A stretch of DNA of 64,000 nucleotides, taken from Odobenus rosmarus divergens. Taxonomy: Eukaryota > Chordata > Mammalia > Carnivora > Odobenidae. A program made the translations under genes and the position numbers. Where the stretch lies: the NCBI RefSeq assembly GCF_000321225.1, contig NW_004451421.1:294286-358285 (forward strand). Reading direction: 5' to 3'. Positions 22,531 to 33,424 of the stretch are shown piece after piece. The first letter of the stretch is position 1. Every line of letters starts with the position of its first letter. The notes under the pieces were generated by a model, which worked only from the letters and a program-made list of their open reading frames with translations, had not been told where the DNA came from and did not search any database.

Positions 22531-25004
22531 ATCTCTGGATTTGGGGTGGCGGGGGGAGACAAAAGAGAGGTTTGAGAGGAAAAAAGGTGACTTGCTTTGG
22601 GAGAAGAGAGATGCTTTCCTAATAAAAGATAAAATGGCCAAATGGGGGTAGGCTTGTGCCCCTGAGATAAGAGGAAAGGTCATTTATTTAAATGGTAAAC
22701 GGCTAGAAATGCAGATCGGATTTATAGGGCGCCTACAAATCCATAAAAATGCTTGCACACAGATGCATGCATAATAATCCCGAATTGGCTATGAAATTTA
22801 TCTTCATGAGTGAAGAGAAGAGGGATTGTTGATCCTGTTATGATTTTCCCCCCATCTTTCCAAAGAAGACAGGATTAATACCAAGAGAGATAAATCATGA
22901 TGTGATTTTTGTATATATGCACAAAGCAAACACAATGAATATTTGATTTTCTTCGACTTCTGCAGGGCTAAATCAATTTGAAGAGATAATGGTAGAGGAT
23001 TAAGTTATTGGAACGTGTGTAACTATAAAGTTTTGAATACAGTTAACTCACAAGTTATTACAATTTCAGTATAACATCTGTTATCGTTGAAATAGCAGAT
23101 GTGTTGTGTATTGTGAAACTAAGGGAAAATTGGATAGGCACACATTTTTCAAAAGAAACCAGGCTCATATTAAATTATTTCTGAAATGCAACACTGTAAA
23201 AATTATTGCAAAGGGTAGACTAACTGAAAGGGTGTCCTCAAAATGAGGCTCTATCACAAATAATGCTATTAATAGAAAGTCACCTTAAAATACGAGGCAA
23301 GTAAAATGTTATATGAATTCTTGCACTACCAAAGTAGTATGAAGGGAAGTTAACGTACTGAAGGACTTAGAAAAATTTTGAAGCCACAGAATGGAAAATA
23401 GCAATTCCTAAAAGTGGGTGTGGTGTAAAGAATGATGATTTCCTAACTCTGTGGTCCGTGCTCAGTGCTGGTGATTTTACTCCTTTATTAGAGGGACTAA
23501 ACCACAGACTCTTCATGAGCAGTGAGTTATGTCTACCATCCTTCCGGCAGTCATATTTTCTGGACCCAGAGTTGGGACATGTGCTTTAATGAGAATATGT
23601 GGATGTACAGGGTTGAGAGAAGAGGATATTTGACATTGAGGTTTTCTCAGAAAATCCAGAACGTATGGTCACTTTTCCTGCGTGGTCCAGCAAAGTGCTG
23701 GCCTGAAAGCCAAGACTCAGAAACCATTTACTTGTGGATCTGAATTTGCAGCCTGCTCTTTGCCAAGTGCCACCCTTGAGGCACCTCTGTGAGTTTTCTG
23801 ATTACATTATTGTGATTACATTATTAGTAGCATTCAGCTAATATTTTGTCTAGAGTCTTGAAATTGGTTGCTACATTTTACTTTTTTTCTCCACCTGTCC
23901 ACCATTGTGCTTTTCTTTTTTGAAAGGTCTGGGGAAACGAATCCCACTGTATTATTATTTATCAAGTTTCATGGTCAGGAAAGAAAATACCAGAAATGTG
24001 AGGTTGGAGGTGGGGGGAGATCTAATTAAGCTTGACTCTGTCTGGTTTTCAATTCTACTACCGTCGACAGCTCGCTCCTAGGAGAAAGAGGTCCCAGTTG
24101 GTCTCCACCACAAAAAAGGTTTTTAATAAAATATTCAAGATAGCTGAGGACCTTTAGAATGGGTAATTTTATTCAACATACACTATGATCTTCCTGCTGG
24201 TTGTGGGCTCTGGACCAATACCCAGGAGCTTCTCTTGGAGTGCATGACTATTATGCATTATGTTAGAGCATTCTGTGAAAAGTCAATTTACTCGGAGTCA
24301 GATACACCATATTTTAACTTTGAGACTAAAATTGTCTCTGGGGTTTAGTTGCTGCCATGATTAAGTTCTTAGTGTTCTGCAAATCCTAGATTTATTTTTA
24401 ACTGCTTCAGTGCTGCATTTTTTAAAGACTAATGAATGGTTAAAAAAGAAAGAGGAAGACAAACACAGAAAAATCTAGGACTCAGGAAGAATGCTCTGAT
24501 AAAGTGCAACCTTTCATTAAATAATGCCTGTAGTGAGTTTACCTGCCGTTGGCTTTGCCTCTGGTTTTGAGAGCCTGCCTAACCAGGCCTAGGACTTAAT
24601 GAGGTGGCTCCCTTCAGTGTCTTAGACACTTAGCTCTCAAAAATCTCTATCTACAAACCAATTTTTCTCATCCATTGCGAAACAAGCAGGAGAAATTGAA
24701 TGCGTGGTTTGAAATCCCTGTTAATCAATTGGACTACTCCCCTTGGGTTGTAGTTGAAGAACAAATTTTCATTATCTCCAATAATTAGCATCTTTTTTTT
24801 TTTTTTGAAATGAGCTGAATGGACTGACACAGTAATCTGTGGCGGATATGTGATGTGTCTGTCCATTATTAACTTTTTTGGAGGAGGGAAGAGTAGGTAG
24901 GGGAAGAGACGGACTGTGGGAATTTTTTTTTCTTATCTTGGTGGCATTTAACATGAGCATGTGGCAGGGAGTGAGGTCTATTTTAGATGATCTAAAAGTG
25001 TAAT
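22531..25004. other. Unique sequence with possible conserved non-coding blocks
   Basis: No gene recognised. The stretch 22690-23110 is low in repeat signatures and rich in homeodomain and bHLH-like sites, including CATCTG at 23075-23080 and CAGATG at 23096-23101 in an imperfect inverted repeat. A similar AT-rich block lies around 24330-24860. Confidence 0.35.
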
Positions 25005-25210
25005 GAGCATAACTTTGGAGACATAATTAATGGCTTGAATTCTGATCCTACAGTTTATTTGGTGAGTGAAATTTGGCAAGTTACTTACCTAAGACCATGC
25101 ATCTGCCTCAAATGGAGGAAATAACACCTCCCTAATAAGGTTATTGTATTAAATGAGAGGGTGCATATAAAGCACCTAAGAAGTTACTGGCACTCAGTAA
25201 ATACCCCATA
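25005..25210 (+). repeat. MIR
   Basis: Sense MIR: AATTTGGCAAGTTACTTACC, ATTAAATGAGAGGGTGCATATAAAGCACC, GGCACTCAGTAAATACC. Confidence 0.8.
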
Positions 25211-25590
25211 CATTGTAACTACTGTTATTGCAGCTTTATTACTTTAGGCAGCTGTCATATTACATGGAAATTCTTTTTACTCATCATATATATTGATGGG
25301 TTCACTTAACCACTATGCTGAAGACTCCTGATGAGGCCCTGGGAGGCATAAAGAAATGAATCCATTATTCTCATAGGGGGATCAAAAGTGGTCAGCAATG
25401 ATCATGGCAGAAAGTGGGAGGTGACAAATGTCACAGAAGATGAACAGGGCACGTCTGGTACAGTGGTGCTAATGGAACAAGCCCCTTCATCGAGTGGTTG
25501 ATGGCAGAGGCGTGTAGGACAGATCTACAGCAGGATTTTGGCTGTGGTTTCTGGCTGCAGAGCCCCTAAGCCTAGCTTTCTTTTCAGGGG
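25211..25590. other. Unique sequence
   Basis: Nothing recognised. Confidence 0.4.
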
Positions 25591-25962
25591 TGTTTATGTT
25601 CTGTCCTCTAAATTCATATGTTGAAGCCCTAACCCCCAATGTGATGACAATATTTGGAAGGGGGGTCTTTGGGAGGTGATTAGGTTTAGATGAGATCAGG
25701 AGATTGAGGACACTCTCATGGCATTAGTGTCCTTATTAAAATAAGAGAAAGAGACAAGAAGAGCTCTCTCGTGCTCTCCTGCTCTCTTTTTCTCTCTCTG
25801 CCACATAAGGACAGAGCAAGAAGGCAGCTGTCAGCAAGTGTGTTAGGGCCCTCACTATGAATCACATTTGCTGGGCTCTCAGTCTTTGACTTTCCAGTTT
25901 CTAGAAATGTGAGAAATAAATGCCTGTCGTTTAAGCCACAAAGATAGAGGGCTCCTGTGAGC
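25591..25962 (+). mobile_element. MaLR (ERVL-MaLR, MST/MLT1-like) solo LTR
   Basis: Old LTR with the MaLR order: AATTCATATGTTGAAGCCCTAACCCCCAATGTG, TCTTTGGGAGGTGATTAGG, ATTAGTGTCCTTATTAAAATAAGAG, GCCACATAAGGACAGAGCAAGAAGGC, and GAAATGTGAGAAATAAATG...TAAGCCAC near the 3' end, which includes the AATAAA polyadenylation signal at about 25915. No internal retroviral genes flank it, so it is a solo LTR. Confidence 0.85.
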
Positions 25963-26157
25963 TTCTTGTTATCCTTTTATTTATTTATTTTTAAAAAGAT
26001 TTATTTTATTATTTATTTGAGCGAGAGCAAGAGACAGCACGAGTGGGAGGTCAGAGGAAGAGGGAGAGAGAATCCCAAACAGTGTGGAGCCAGATGCGGG
26101 GCTTGATCTCACAACCCTGAGATCATGACCTGAGCCAAAATCAAGAGTCAGACTCTT

Positions 26158-26960
26158 GGAGAAGATATTTGCAAATGACATTACAGATAAAGGGCTGGTA
26201 TCTAAGATCTATAAAGAACTTCTCAAACTCAAAACTCAAAAAGCAAATAATTCAGTCAAAAAATGGGCAGAAGACATGAACAGACACTTCTCCAAAGAAG
26301 ACATACCAATGGCTAATAGACGCATAAAAAAATGCTCAATATCACTAGCCATCAGGGAAATGCAGATCAAAACCAAAATGAGATACCACCTTACACCAAT
26401 TAGAATGGCAAAAACTAACAAAACAGGAAACAACAAATGTTGGCGAGGATGTGGAAAAAGGGGAACCCTCTTACACTGTTGGTAGGAATGCAAACTGGTA
26501 GAGCCACTCTGGAAAACAGTATGGACGTTCCTCAAGATGTTAAAAATAAAGCTACCCTATGACCCAGCAATTGCATTACTAGGTATTTACCCCAAAGATA
26601 CAGATGTAGTGAAAAGAAGGGACACATGCACCCCAATGTTCATAGCAGCAATGTCCACAGTAGCCAAACTGGAAAGAGCCGAGATGCCCTTCAACGGATG
26701 AATGGATAAAGAAGATGTGGTACATATATATATACAATGGAATATCATTCATCCATCAGAAACGATGAATACCCACCATTTACATCGACATGGATGGAAC
26801 TGGAGGGGATTATGCTAACAAGCAGAGAAAGACAATTATCATATGGCTTCACTCATATGTGGAACATAAGCAGTAGCACAGAGGATCACAGGGGAAGGGA
26901 GGGAAATCTGAAGGGGGAGAAATCAGAGATGGAGACAAACCATGAGAGACTCTGGACCCT
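26158..26960 (+). pseudogene. L1 ORF2 C-terminal pseudogene
   Basis: This encodes the last part of L1 ORF2p, the endonuclease/reverse transcriptase that performs target-primed reverse transcription. An open frame at 26156-26485 contains the C-terminal cysteine-rich motif ([15 protein letters not shown]), then hits an in-frame TAG at 26483-26485 where the family has tryptophan. The homologous frame continues beyond, for example the SIRNDEYPPFTSTWMELEG segment near 26755-26810. Endonuclease and RT domains were never copied here because the insertion is 5'-truncated. Not functional. Confidence 0.85.
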
Positions 26961-27134
26961 GGGAAACTGAGGGTTTCAGAGAGGGGGTGTTGGGGGAGGG
27001 GGTAACAGGGTGATGGGTATTAAGGAGGGCATGTGTTGTGATAAGCACTGGGTGTTATATGTAACTAATGAATCATTGAACACTACATCGAAAATGAATG
27101 ATGTATATACAGTGGCTAACTGAACATAAAAAAA
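26158..27134 (+). mobile_element. 5'-truncated L1 inserted in SINE
   Basis: Sense L1 carrying the C-terminal end of ORF2 and the 3' UTR, ending ...GGCTAACTGAACATAAAAAAAA. The 12-bp TSDs are AGTCAGACTCTT (26146-26157) and AGACAGACTCTT (27135-27146), one mismatch. The 3' UTR has a G-rich polypurine tract with a quadruplex motif (26983-27010). Confidence 0.93.
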
Positions 27135-27187
27135 AGACAGACTCTTAACCGACTGCACCACCCAGACACTCCCTGTTATCCTTTTAA

Positions 27188-27690
27188 TGAGTTCCTTTTC
27201 TGCTTTCATCAGCCAGAGTCCACTGCTTCTTGCTACTAAGAAGCTGACCAGTGTACCCCTCAGTGGCAAGATCTGCACTGTGAGGTTATGGCACAGCTTG
27301 GGTCACTGGTCCTCTCTGCCTGCCTTCTTTCTCATCCTATGCCAAGAGGCTAATTCCTTCAGGGTTCCCCCATGCATCTTCCAAATTGGAGAATCTGAAT
27401 GGCTTTGTTAATTACCACTAGGCAGAGTGAGACATCAGACCACTGCAGTGGACTGTAGTCAACTTGGAGATTGGGCCACACTTGGTCTAATTAGGGGCAA
27501 AGACATGCTCAAGGCAGAGCTTGGAGCACCTTCCCTTAGCATGGGGTGCAAAGGAGGCATGTTCCTTGACAGGGAAAGTGAACATGGTAGGCACCATGAT
27601 TGACTTTTCTAGTACAGTTTTCACTATATAACCTCAGTTGAGGCACAAACCGGCAAGGTATGCCATAAGGGGGAATGGGCTGGGATGAAA
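27188..27690. other. Unique sequence
   Basis: No recognised feature. Confidence 0.4.
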
Positions 27691-28130
27691 TAACTCGGAG
27701 GGGTTTATCAGAGAGAGATGCCAACTCCACCAAACTCTCAATTATAATGGCTCAGATACTATGGATGGAAGTCTATTTCCCACTTACATAATGACCTACA
27801 TGGGAGTTCCTAATTAGTGGGTGACCCCACTCTAAGCAGGGATCAGGGATCAGGACCTTCTGTCATATGGCTTCACTGTCTTCAGTGTGTGGCTTCCCAG
27901 GTCTCCATGCTTTCCTCCATTCAACTAGGAGATTCCACATGCAGAGTTTTATAAGCCAGGCCTGGATTTGTTACCTGTCACTTCCATTTACATTCCATTG
28001 GCTAGTGTGCAGCCACGTGGCCACCTCTAAATGTAAGAGATGTTGGGAAATGTAGTCTAGCTGTGGGCAGAGGAAGAAGAGGAAATGGTTTGGCACATAG
28101 CTGGTTAATCTCTTGAGTCTTGAGCTGTGA
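27691..28130. repeat. Possible old interspersed repeat, family not assigned
   Basis: The stretch CATTGGCTAGTGTGCAGCCACGTGGCCACCTC...GATGTTGGGAAATGTAGTCTAGCTGTG resembles a widespread mammalian repeat I have seen but cannot name with confidence. Function none expected. Confidence 0.35.
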
Positions 28131-28315
28131 CAGGAAGAATGAGAAGGATCTAAATGGATGAAGATGAGGGGATGACATCTCAGATAGCAGCATACATGAG
28201 GAGTAGAGTATGGAGAGCAAGAAGAGAGGGCTAGCTGTGAGGAGCTCAGAATGGAAAATTAACCTCTTACCACCAAAGTTCCTGGTCAGAGATTTTAGTA
28301 TCTCAAACGAAGAAA

Positions 28316-28790
28316 GAATGCTATGGTTGAAGATGCTAGCCTGGGACCTAGAACCCCTGGTTCAAATCTGAGCTCAGATACCTATCAGCTGTGCTTTTTT
28401 TTTTTTTTTAAAGATTTTATTTATTTATTTGAGACAGAAAGAGCATGTGTGGGATGGGAGGGGGTGGGGTAGAGAGGGAGAGGCAAAGGGAGTGGGAGAA
28501 GTAGACTCCCAGCTGAGCAGGGAGCCAGGCTCCAGGCTTGATCCCAGGACCCTGGGATCATGACCTGAGCCAAAGGCAGATGCTTAACCGACTGAGCCAC
28601 CCAGGCGCCCCTCAGCTGTGGTATCTTGCATAACCTCTCTGTGTCACATTTTCTGCCATGTGTGAAATGGGGCTAGAAATATTATCTCTGTCATAGGCCG
28701 GTTGTGAGGATTAAATGAGTCAAAACCTATAAAGCATATAGAAGAGTGTCTGGCATGCAGTAGCATTCAATAAATGTTACTACTTTCACT
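28316..28790 (+). repeat. MIR split by a SINEC
   Basis: Sense MIR: left part to 28384 (CCTGGTTCAAATCTGAGCTCAGATACC) and right part from 28612 (ATAACCTCTCTGTGTCACATTTTC, GTTGTGAGGATTAAATGAG, GTCTGGCATGCAGTAGCATTCAATAAATG). The two halves join cleanly across the SINE. Confidence 0.88.
28394..28611 (-). mobile_element. SINEC inserted in MIR
   Basis: Minus-strand SINE, poly(T) at 28394-28409, head ending CACCCAGGCGCCCC. TSD TCAGCTGTG at 28385-28393 and 28612-28620 is perfect. The mid-section is expanded with a GGGATGGGAGGGGGTGGGG tract. Confidence 0.93.
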
Positions 28791-28821
28791 CTTCCCATGT
28801 ATATGTATTGTATGTGTGTTT

Positions 28822-29009
28822 GTTTATTTATTTATTTATTTATTTTTAAAGATTTTATTTATCTGACAGAGAGAGCACAAGCAGAGGGAGAGGGAGAAGC
28901 AGGCTCCCCACTGAGCAGGGAGCCCCATGCAGGACTCGATCCCAGGACCCTGAGATCATGACCTGAGCCAAAGGCAGACACCTAACCGACTGAGCCACCC
29001 AGGCAACCC
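28822..29009 (-). mobile_element. SINEC
   Basis: Minus-strand SINE of the GACAGAGAGAGCACAAGCAG type with a (TTTA)n tail. Perfect 13-bp TSD TGTATGTGTGTTT at 28809-28821 and 29010-29022. Confidence 0.93.
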
Positions 29010-29022
29010 TGTATGTGTGTTT

Positions 29023-31339
29023 AAATTATAACCCCATGAGGACATAGAGAAATCAGGGGTAAGGGAGAGAGAAGGGTGGGTGGGGTTGGCAAAGAATTTG
29101 ACTTCAGCTTTGTATTTTGGTCACTAACTAATGTCAAAACACTCACTCTTATTAATCTTAGTACTTTGGACAGGCAGGGCTTTCTTCTGATTGCCTTTTC
29201 TGTCTCAGCAATTATCAGTCGGTTCTTTAGTGACATTTGGTCATACATTTTGTATTTTGTGTTATGACATAAATCTTTTCTCTCGCCTACCTTTTGTCTG
29301 AAATTTGGCTCATTTGTACAAGAGATATAATGATGCTCATTAGTATTGGTAGGACCCAGCTGCTGCCGGCTTCCTTAGAGCAAAGCCCCACTCATGAGGG
29401 CCTTTATTTCAGTGGGGTGTGCTGCCCATTAATGCAAGGTCATTGCCAGTTCCTGCTCTTGTTTCCCCCTTCCTCTCTGTGCCCCTTCTGGCTTGCCCAT
29501 CCAGTTGCCCAGTGGGCTGCTTTCCATGGTCAAAGACCACCTTTCACCCACTCTCCTCACTTGGGCTGCAAGTTCTTGGGGTCCTATGGAAATATCCCCA
29601 AGCCGGCAGCTGCTCCAAGTGCAATCCTGATGGCCCCCCCACCAGCTGCCAGGAGGGGTGGAGCGGCAGCCTCCGGATGCGGTGATGGGTAATGGGCACT
29701 GACATTTGATGAACTACCTCTCGGCATTCTTGCTTCATGGAGAGGCCGAGTAGGGTGGGTTTGCCAAGTTCTCAAAGAAGAAAACTCTGTGTTTCCACTC
29801 GACTTCACATTCGGAAGTAAACTCGCTGGGCAACTTCTTACGTGAGGCTCATGTAACTTTAATGCCTTGTCCTGGCATTGTTTACTTGCCTGCCTGGTAC
29901 TGGCCCCTCTGCGTGGCCTCCTGGAGGACAGGATTTATTCCATGCCTCGAGGGCATGCCGTCCCAGGTCAGCAGATGGCCTTCTGATTACTGTTTCCAGC
30001 CTGTCTTACCTGACCGTTCCCTCACTGTATGAACAGCTGTTTCCTTCACTTCAGTGCTGCCCAGCCGGATTGGTGATTTTTCTCCTGCCCTTTTGTTTGC
30101 ACAGAACATAAATCTTTCTCTTTTTCTGACCTGGCCTGCAGTTCCATCCACCTGTGCCTGCCTTGAGCAATATGTAACTCTCGCCAGGTTCTGTTTCCTT
30201 TGCTCACTTCAGCCCATAAACCAAACTTTCTTCTTCCTTCTGCCCCCTCTCCTGGGCTGATTCAGCGCTCTCTTATCACCTGGCTGCCAGTTAACACTTA
30301 ACCACAAAAAATGCATTATTTTATGTGTCTGACCTGAACTGGAAACTTCCGACAGAATAAGATATGTAACAGAAATCTCTGTCCCATTGGCCTCCTTTCT
30401 CTCTTTTTCTGGAGTCTGAGGAGACACAAGTTACATCAGGTTAGCAGCGACTGTGCTAATTGAAAATGAGTTAATTAAATAACTTGGTACTTCGAGCTGT
30501 CAAAATATAGCCAGTCGGTGGAATCAATCCAGTTAAATGTTTAACAATGATCACAATAATTGGGTATGAAGTTAAGAAGAAAGGAAAAGGAAACTCTGTT
30601 GCTAAGAGGGCACTCTTGTGGTTTCTAGACTATGACTAGTTAAATGCTATTGATTTTTCTTACTACTACAACCATTTCGGTGGTGTTTGGCTTTATAATT
30701 TTATTTTAGTTGTCTGGATTAGAGAAAAATCCTGCGACACATTTTCTTGTTGCCCTCTTTATTGAAGGTGTAAAATGCTCTCAAAACATTTGTTTCTCAC
30801 TTCTAGTTGAAAACCAAGAAACTGACGTATTCATGCAATAAAGTTGTAGCAACAGGCTGGTCAGAAAGAGGGGATTCAGGACTCAGCTGTGGTTATAGTA
30901 AGCTTGCAGTGAAATGAATGAGGTCCTCTATTACATTACAACTAGAGTCTACCAAACACATACTCCATATTGTGTGACAGTTCATGGGTGCAACTGGTTG
31001 AGAATGTTTAGCTACCTTTTCATTTATTCTGGATGTTCAGCATAAAGGTTGTAAAGATGGATCATCCCCACCCCTCCACCAGTTTTGCTTTGCAGCAGGC
31101 CAAGATTTGGTGTGTAATTAAAACCCAAGTATCTAAAGGAGAGCTTAACTGACAAGGCAGTGTATGTAGCATAAGGGATGCCTTCAAGTTGACTTAGGTT
31201 GAACTGACAGGGCAGTAAGCATCTAGATGGAAAATTCTGACAGTCCATCCATTTGGGAGGTCTCTTTCACCTCACAGAATTGGCATGTTGAATCCATTCC
31301 ACTTGAATTAACTGATCATCCCAGTTCTTTGACAGAGCA
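29023..31339. other. Unique sequence
   Basis: About 2.3 kb without recognised genes or repeats. A GC-richer part (29340-30260) has open frames up to 132 codons (29294-29692 +) with no recognisable domain. 30430-30600 is AT-rich with homeodomain-type TTAATTAA (30470-30480) and may be conserved non-coding DNA. Confidence 0.4.
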
Positions 31340-31560
31340 GAATAACAGTTTATGGCATTTGTATGGTGGTTTTTACTTTTCAGTGTGTTTTCACATCTGT
31401 TATGTCTCTTGATCCTCCTATTAATCCTGTGAGATGGATAGGTCAGATATAACTTCCCTGTGTTATACGTTGGTTTACCTGACTTGTGTGAGGTTATAAA
31501 ACTAGTTAGTATCAGAACCAGAATGATACGCTAGACATCCTGATTCCTAGTCCAGTGAAG
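31340..31560 (-). repeat. MIR-family fragment
   Basis: Antisense MIR-like: TTTCACATCTGTTATGTCTCTTGATCCTCC...ATCCTGTGAGATGGATAGG...GTGTGAGGTTATAAAACTAG...CCTGATTCCTAGTCCAGTG. Diverged. Confidence 0.65.
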
Positions 31561-31964
31561 TATTTTCATTTCACACATACCTTAAAATGTATGTTCTGTG
31601 AACTTTTACAAAACTAACATGTAAGGACAGCAAACTTAAACCTATGTAGAACTTTTACCCCCAGCAGCAAATGTCACATAATCGGTACACTTTGTGGTGC
31701 AGTTTTATGGTTTGAGTCTCTAGTGACAACCTTCTAGCCCCACCAGTTCCCAAAGTACCAGACGAGTCATCAGATCAAGAGGACCTTATGCCCACTATAG
31801 TTTTGATTCTAAGACCAAGCCACTGTTGACGAACAACACCTTTCTTAAACATTTATAATTCACATATGGTACTTACATTATTTGTCAAATAAATAGAACA
31901 TTCAGTTATTCAGAATGGCAAGTATTTTGTTGTTAGTGGGTAGGAGTATAAAACCCAAGAGATG
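31561..31964. other. Unique sequence
   Basis: Nothing recognised. Confidence 0.4.
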
Positions 31965-32110
31965 ACAGAGACAACTGAGTCATGTAGTTGGGTCTTTTCA
32001 TTTTAAAGGTGTGGAGATCAAGACCCAGGGAAGTGAAGTGGCTTGATCAAGGTCTTGTGCTATTTGACAGCTCACTCAGGTCTGCTGCCTTTCACTGTGT
32101 TGCCTCTTTA
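31965..32110 (-). repeat. MIR fragment
   Basis: Antisense MIR: TTCATTTTAAAGGTGTGGAGATCAAGACCCAGGGAAGTGAAGTGGCTTGATCAAGG. Confidence 0.6.
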
Positions 32111-32429
32111 CCATGGGGTTATCTCAGCCATGTGAACCTGACCACTCACCCTCATAGAGGTGGATAGAAGCCTTCCCAGGGAGAGCTTGGGTCCCTCTCA
32201 CAGTGATTGTAGGTACAAATAAAGTCACTATATAATTAGAGTTTGTTTAAAAGCTTGGGGTTTAGAGAAACAATTTATTATCAAAATATTTGAATTAATT
32301 ATAGATACAGCAATATTCTGTATTAAGACTTGTCTAATTGTAAATTCATAGAAGTTAAGATCATAAACTATTTTCATTGTTGGTTAGGTTTCTGGAACAA
32401 TGAATTTCATGTATTTAAAATAATAATAG
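32111..32429. other. Unique sequence
   Basis: Nothing recognised. Confidence 0.4.
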
Positions 32430-32545
32430 CAAGTATGCAGTGAGGACTTACCATATCCAAGCACATTGATTATATTTTCCCATTTAATTCTCTCAAGCAC
32501 CCTATGAAGCTCATACTGTACAACATGCATTTTCAAACATTGCTC
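32430..32545 (-). repeat. MIR fragment
   Basis: Antisense MIR 3' part: GTGAGGACTTACCATATCCAAGCACATTGATTATATTTTCCCATTTAATTCTCTCAAGCACCC. Confidence 0.6.
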
Positions 32546-33049
32546 TTCAGCCAATCTAGTCATATATCAAAAAGAATTTCATAAACTTTTCATGATGTTT
32601 GATTTCTCTGGTAACTATGAAATGGATTGCAAATTAAAATCTCATAAGTTGCTCAGTATTTTCTGCTAAGGACGTCTGGATTTGGTAGCCAGATAATGCA
32701 AGGGCAGATGTCCTCCTAAATTAGTTCAAGAGGGTTTCTCCAAAGGTGGTGGCTGCCTACAAACATCTTGTGGAAGGATTCCTCGGTGTGAAACTTCTCT
32801 AGCAAATTCTGTATCTCTAAAGAAATTTCTAAGCACACATAAGGAGCAGTCTGTGTAAGAGCCTCATTTATAATCTGAACACTTGTTTTAGAAGGTAATG
32901 AAGACATATACTTAAAAAGATAACAAGCGGTATGGAAATAATGATTAAACTAGGTCTTTATGCCCAATTTCTGTTTTCATTTGTTTGTTTATAAATTAGG
33001 ACTAGGGCAGTAGAGTGACATCTTTTTTCCTGCTTTACTCATTCTCTAG

Positions 33050-33129
33050 ATGATATCACTCATATTTTATCTCTGATCGCTGAAGAGTCCGTGTGAACCA
33101 TCACAGCACAGGCGGGCTGCCCATCTCAG
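33050..33129 (+). other. Possible non-coding exon A (80 nt)
   Basis: A strong acceptor, TCTTTTTTCCTGCTTTACTCATTCTCTAG (AG at 33048-33049), and a strong donor, CTCAG|GTGAGA at 33130, bracket 80 nt. All three frames contain stops, so if transcribed it would be a lncRNA or UTR exon. Single-sequence evidence only. Confidence 0.22.
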
Positions 33130-33339
33130 GTGAGAGTGCTTGGAATAATTAGCTTTTGATTTTGTAACCACACCAATTTAATAAGGAAGAACCCACAGAG
33201 AGCTTAATCAACCTCACAACGTCTCTTTTACAACTCCATTTTCCCTTGACTTACCACCGGCTCTTTCAATAAACATGAGCTTGTGAAAGAAAAAGCTACA
33301 TAAAATTTTATACTTCTCATATTCTGTTTTCCTTTTTAG

Positions 33340-33424
33340 GTTGCAAACTCAAGGCTGATTGTACTGCACTCCAACCAGAAGACCCCCTCAGGCAAGAAAC
33401 ACATTATGGAAAGCTATTTATAAG
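33340..33424 (+). other. Possible non-coding exon B
   Basis: An acceptor with a long pyrimidine tract, CTGTTTTCCTTTTTAG (AG at 33338-33339), lies 210 nt after exon A's donor. Possible ends are AG|GCAAGA at 33391/33392 (GC-AG donor type) or AAG|GTTTAA at 33424/33425. One frame stays open from 33342 for over 50 codons, but with no recognised product. Confidence 0.2.

Larger units (their letters stand above)
25981..27173 (-). mobile_element. Old SINEC split by an L1
   Basis: Minus-strand SINE in two parts: 25981-26157 (AAAAGATTTATTTTATTATTTATTTGAG... to CAAGAGTCAGACTCTT) and 27147-27173 (AACCGACTGCACCACCCAGACACTCCC). Outer TSDs are TGTTATCCTTTTAT (25967-25980) and TGTTATCCTTTTAA (27174-27187), 13 of 14 identical. 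The 977-bp L1 between the parts inserted later. Confidence 0.92.

Noticed and set aside
29294..29692. 132-codon plus frame in GC-richer DNA
   Set aside because: No recognisable protein, overlapping frames of similar length on both strands, as expected from composition.
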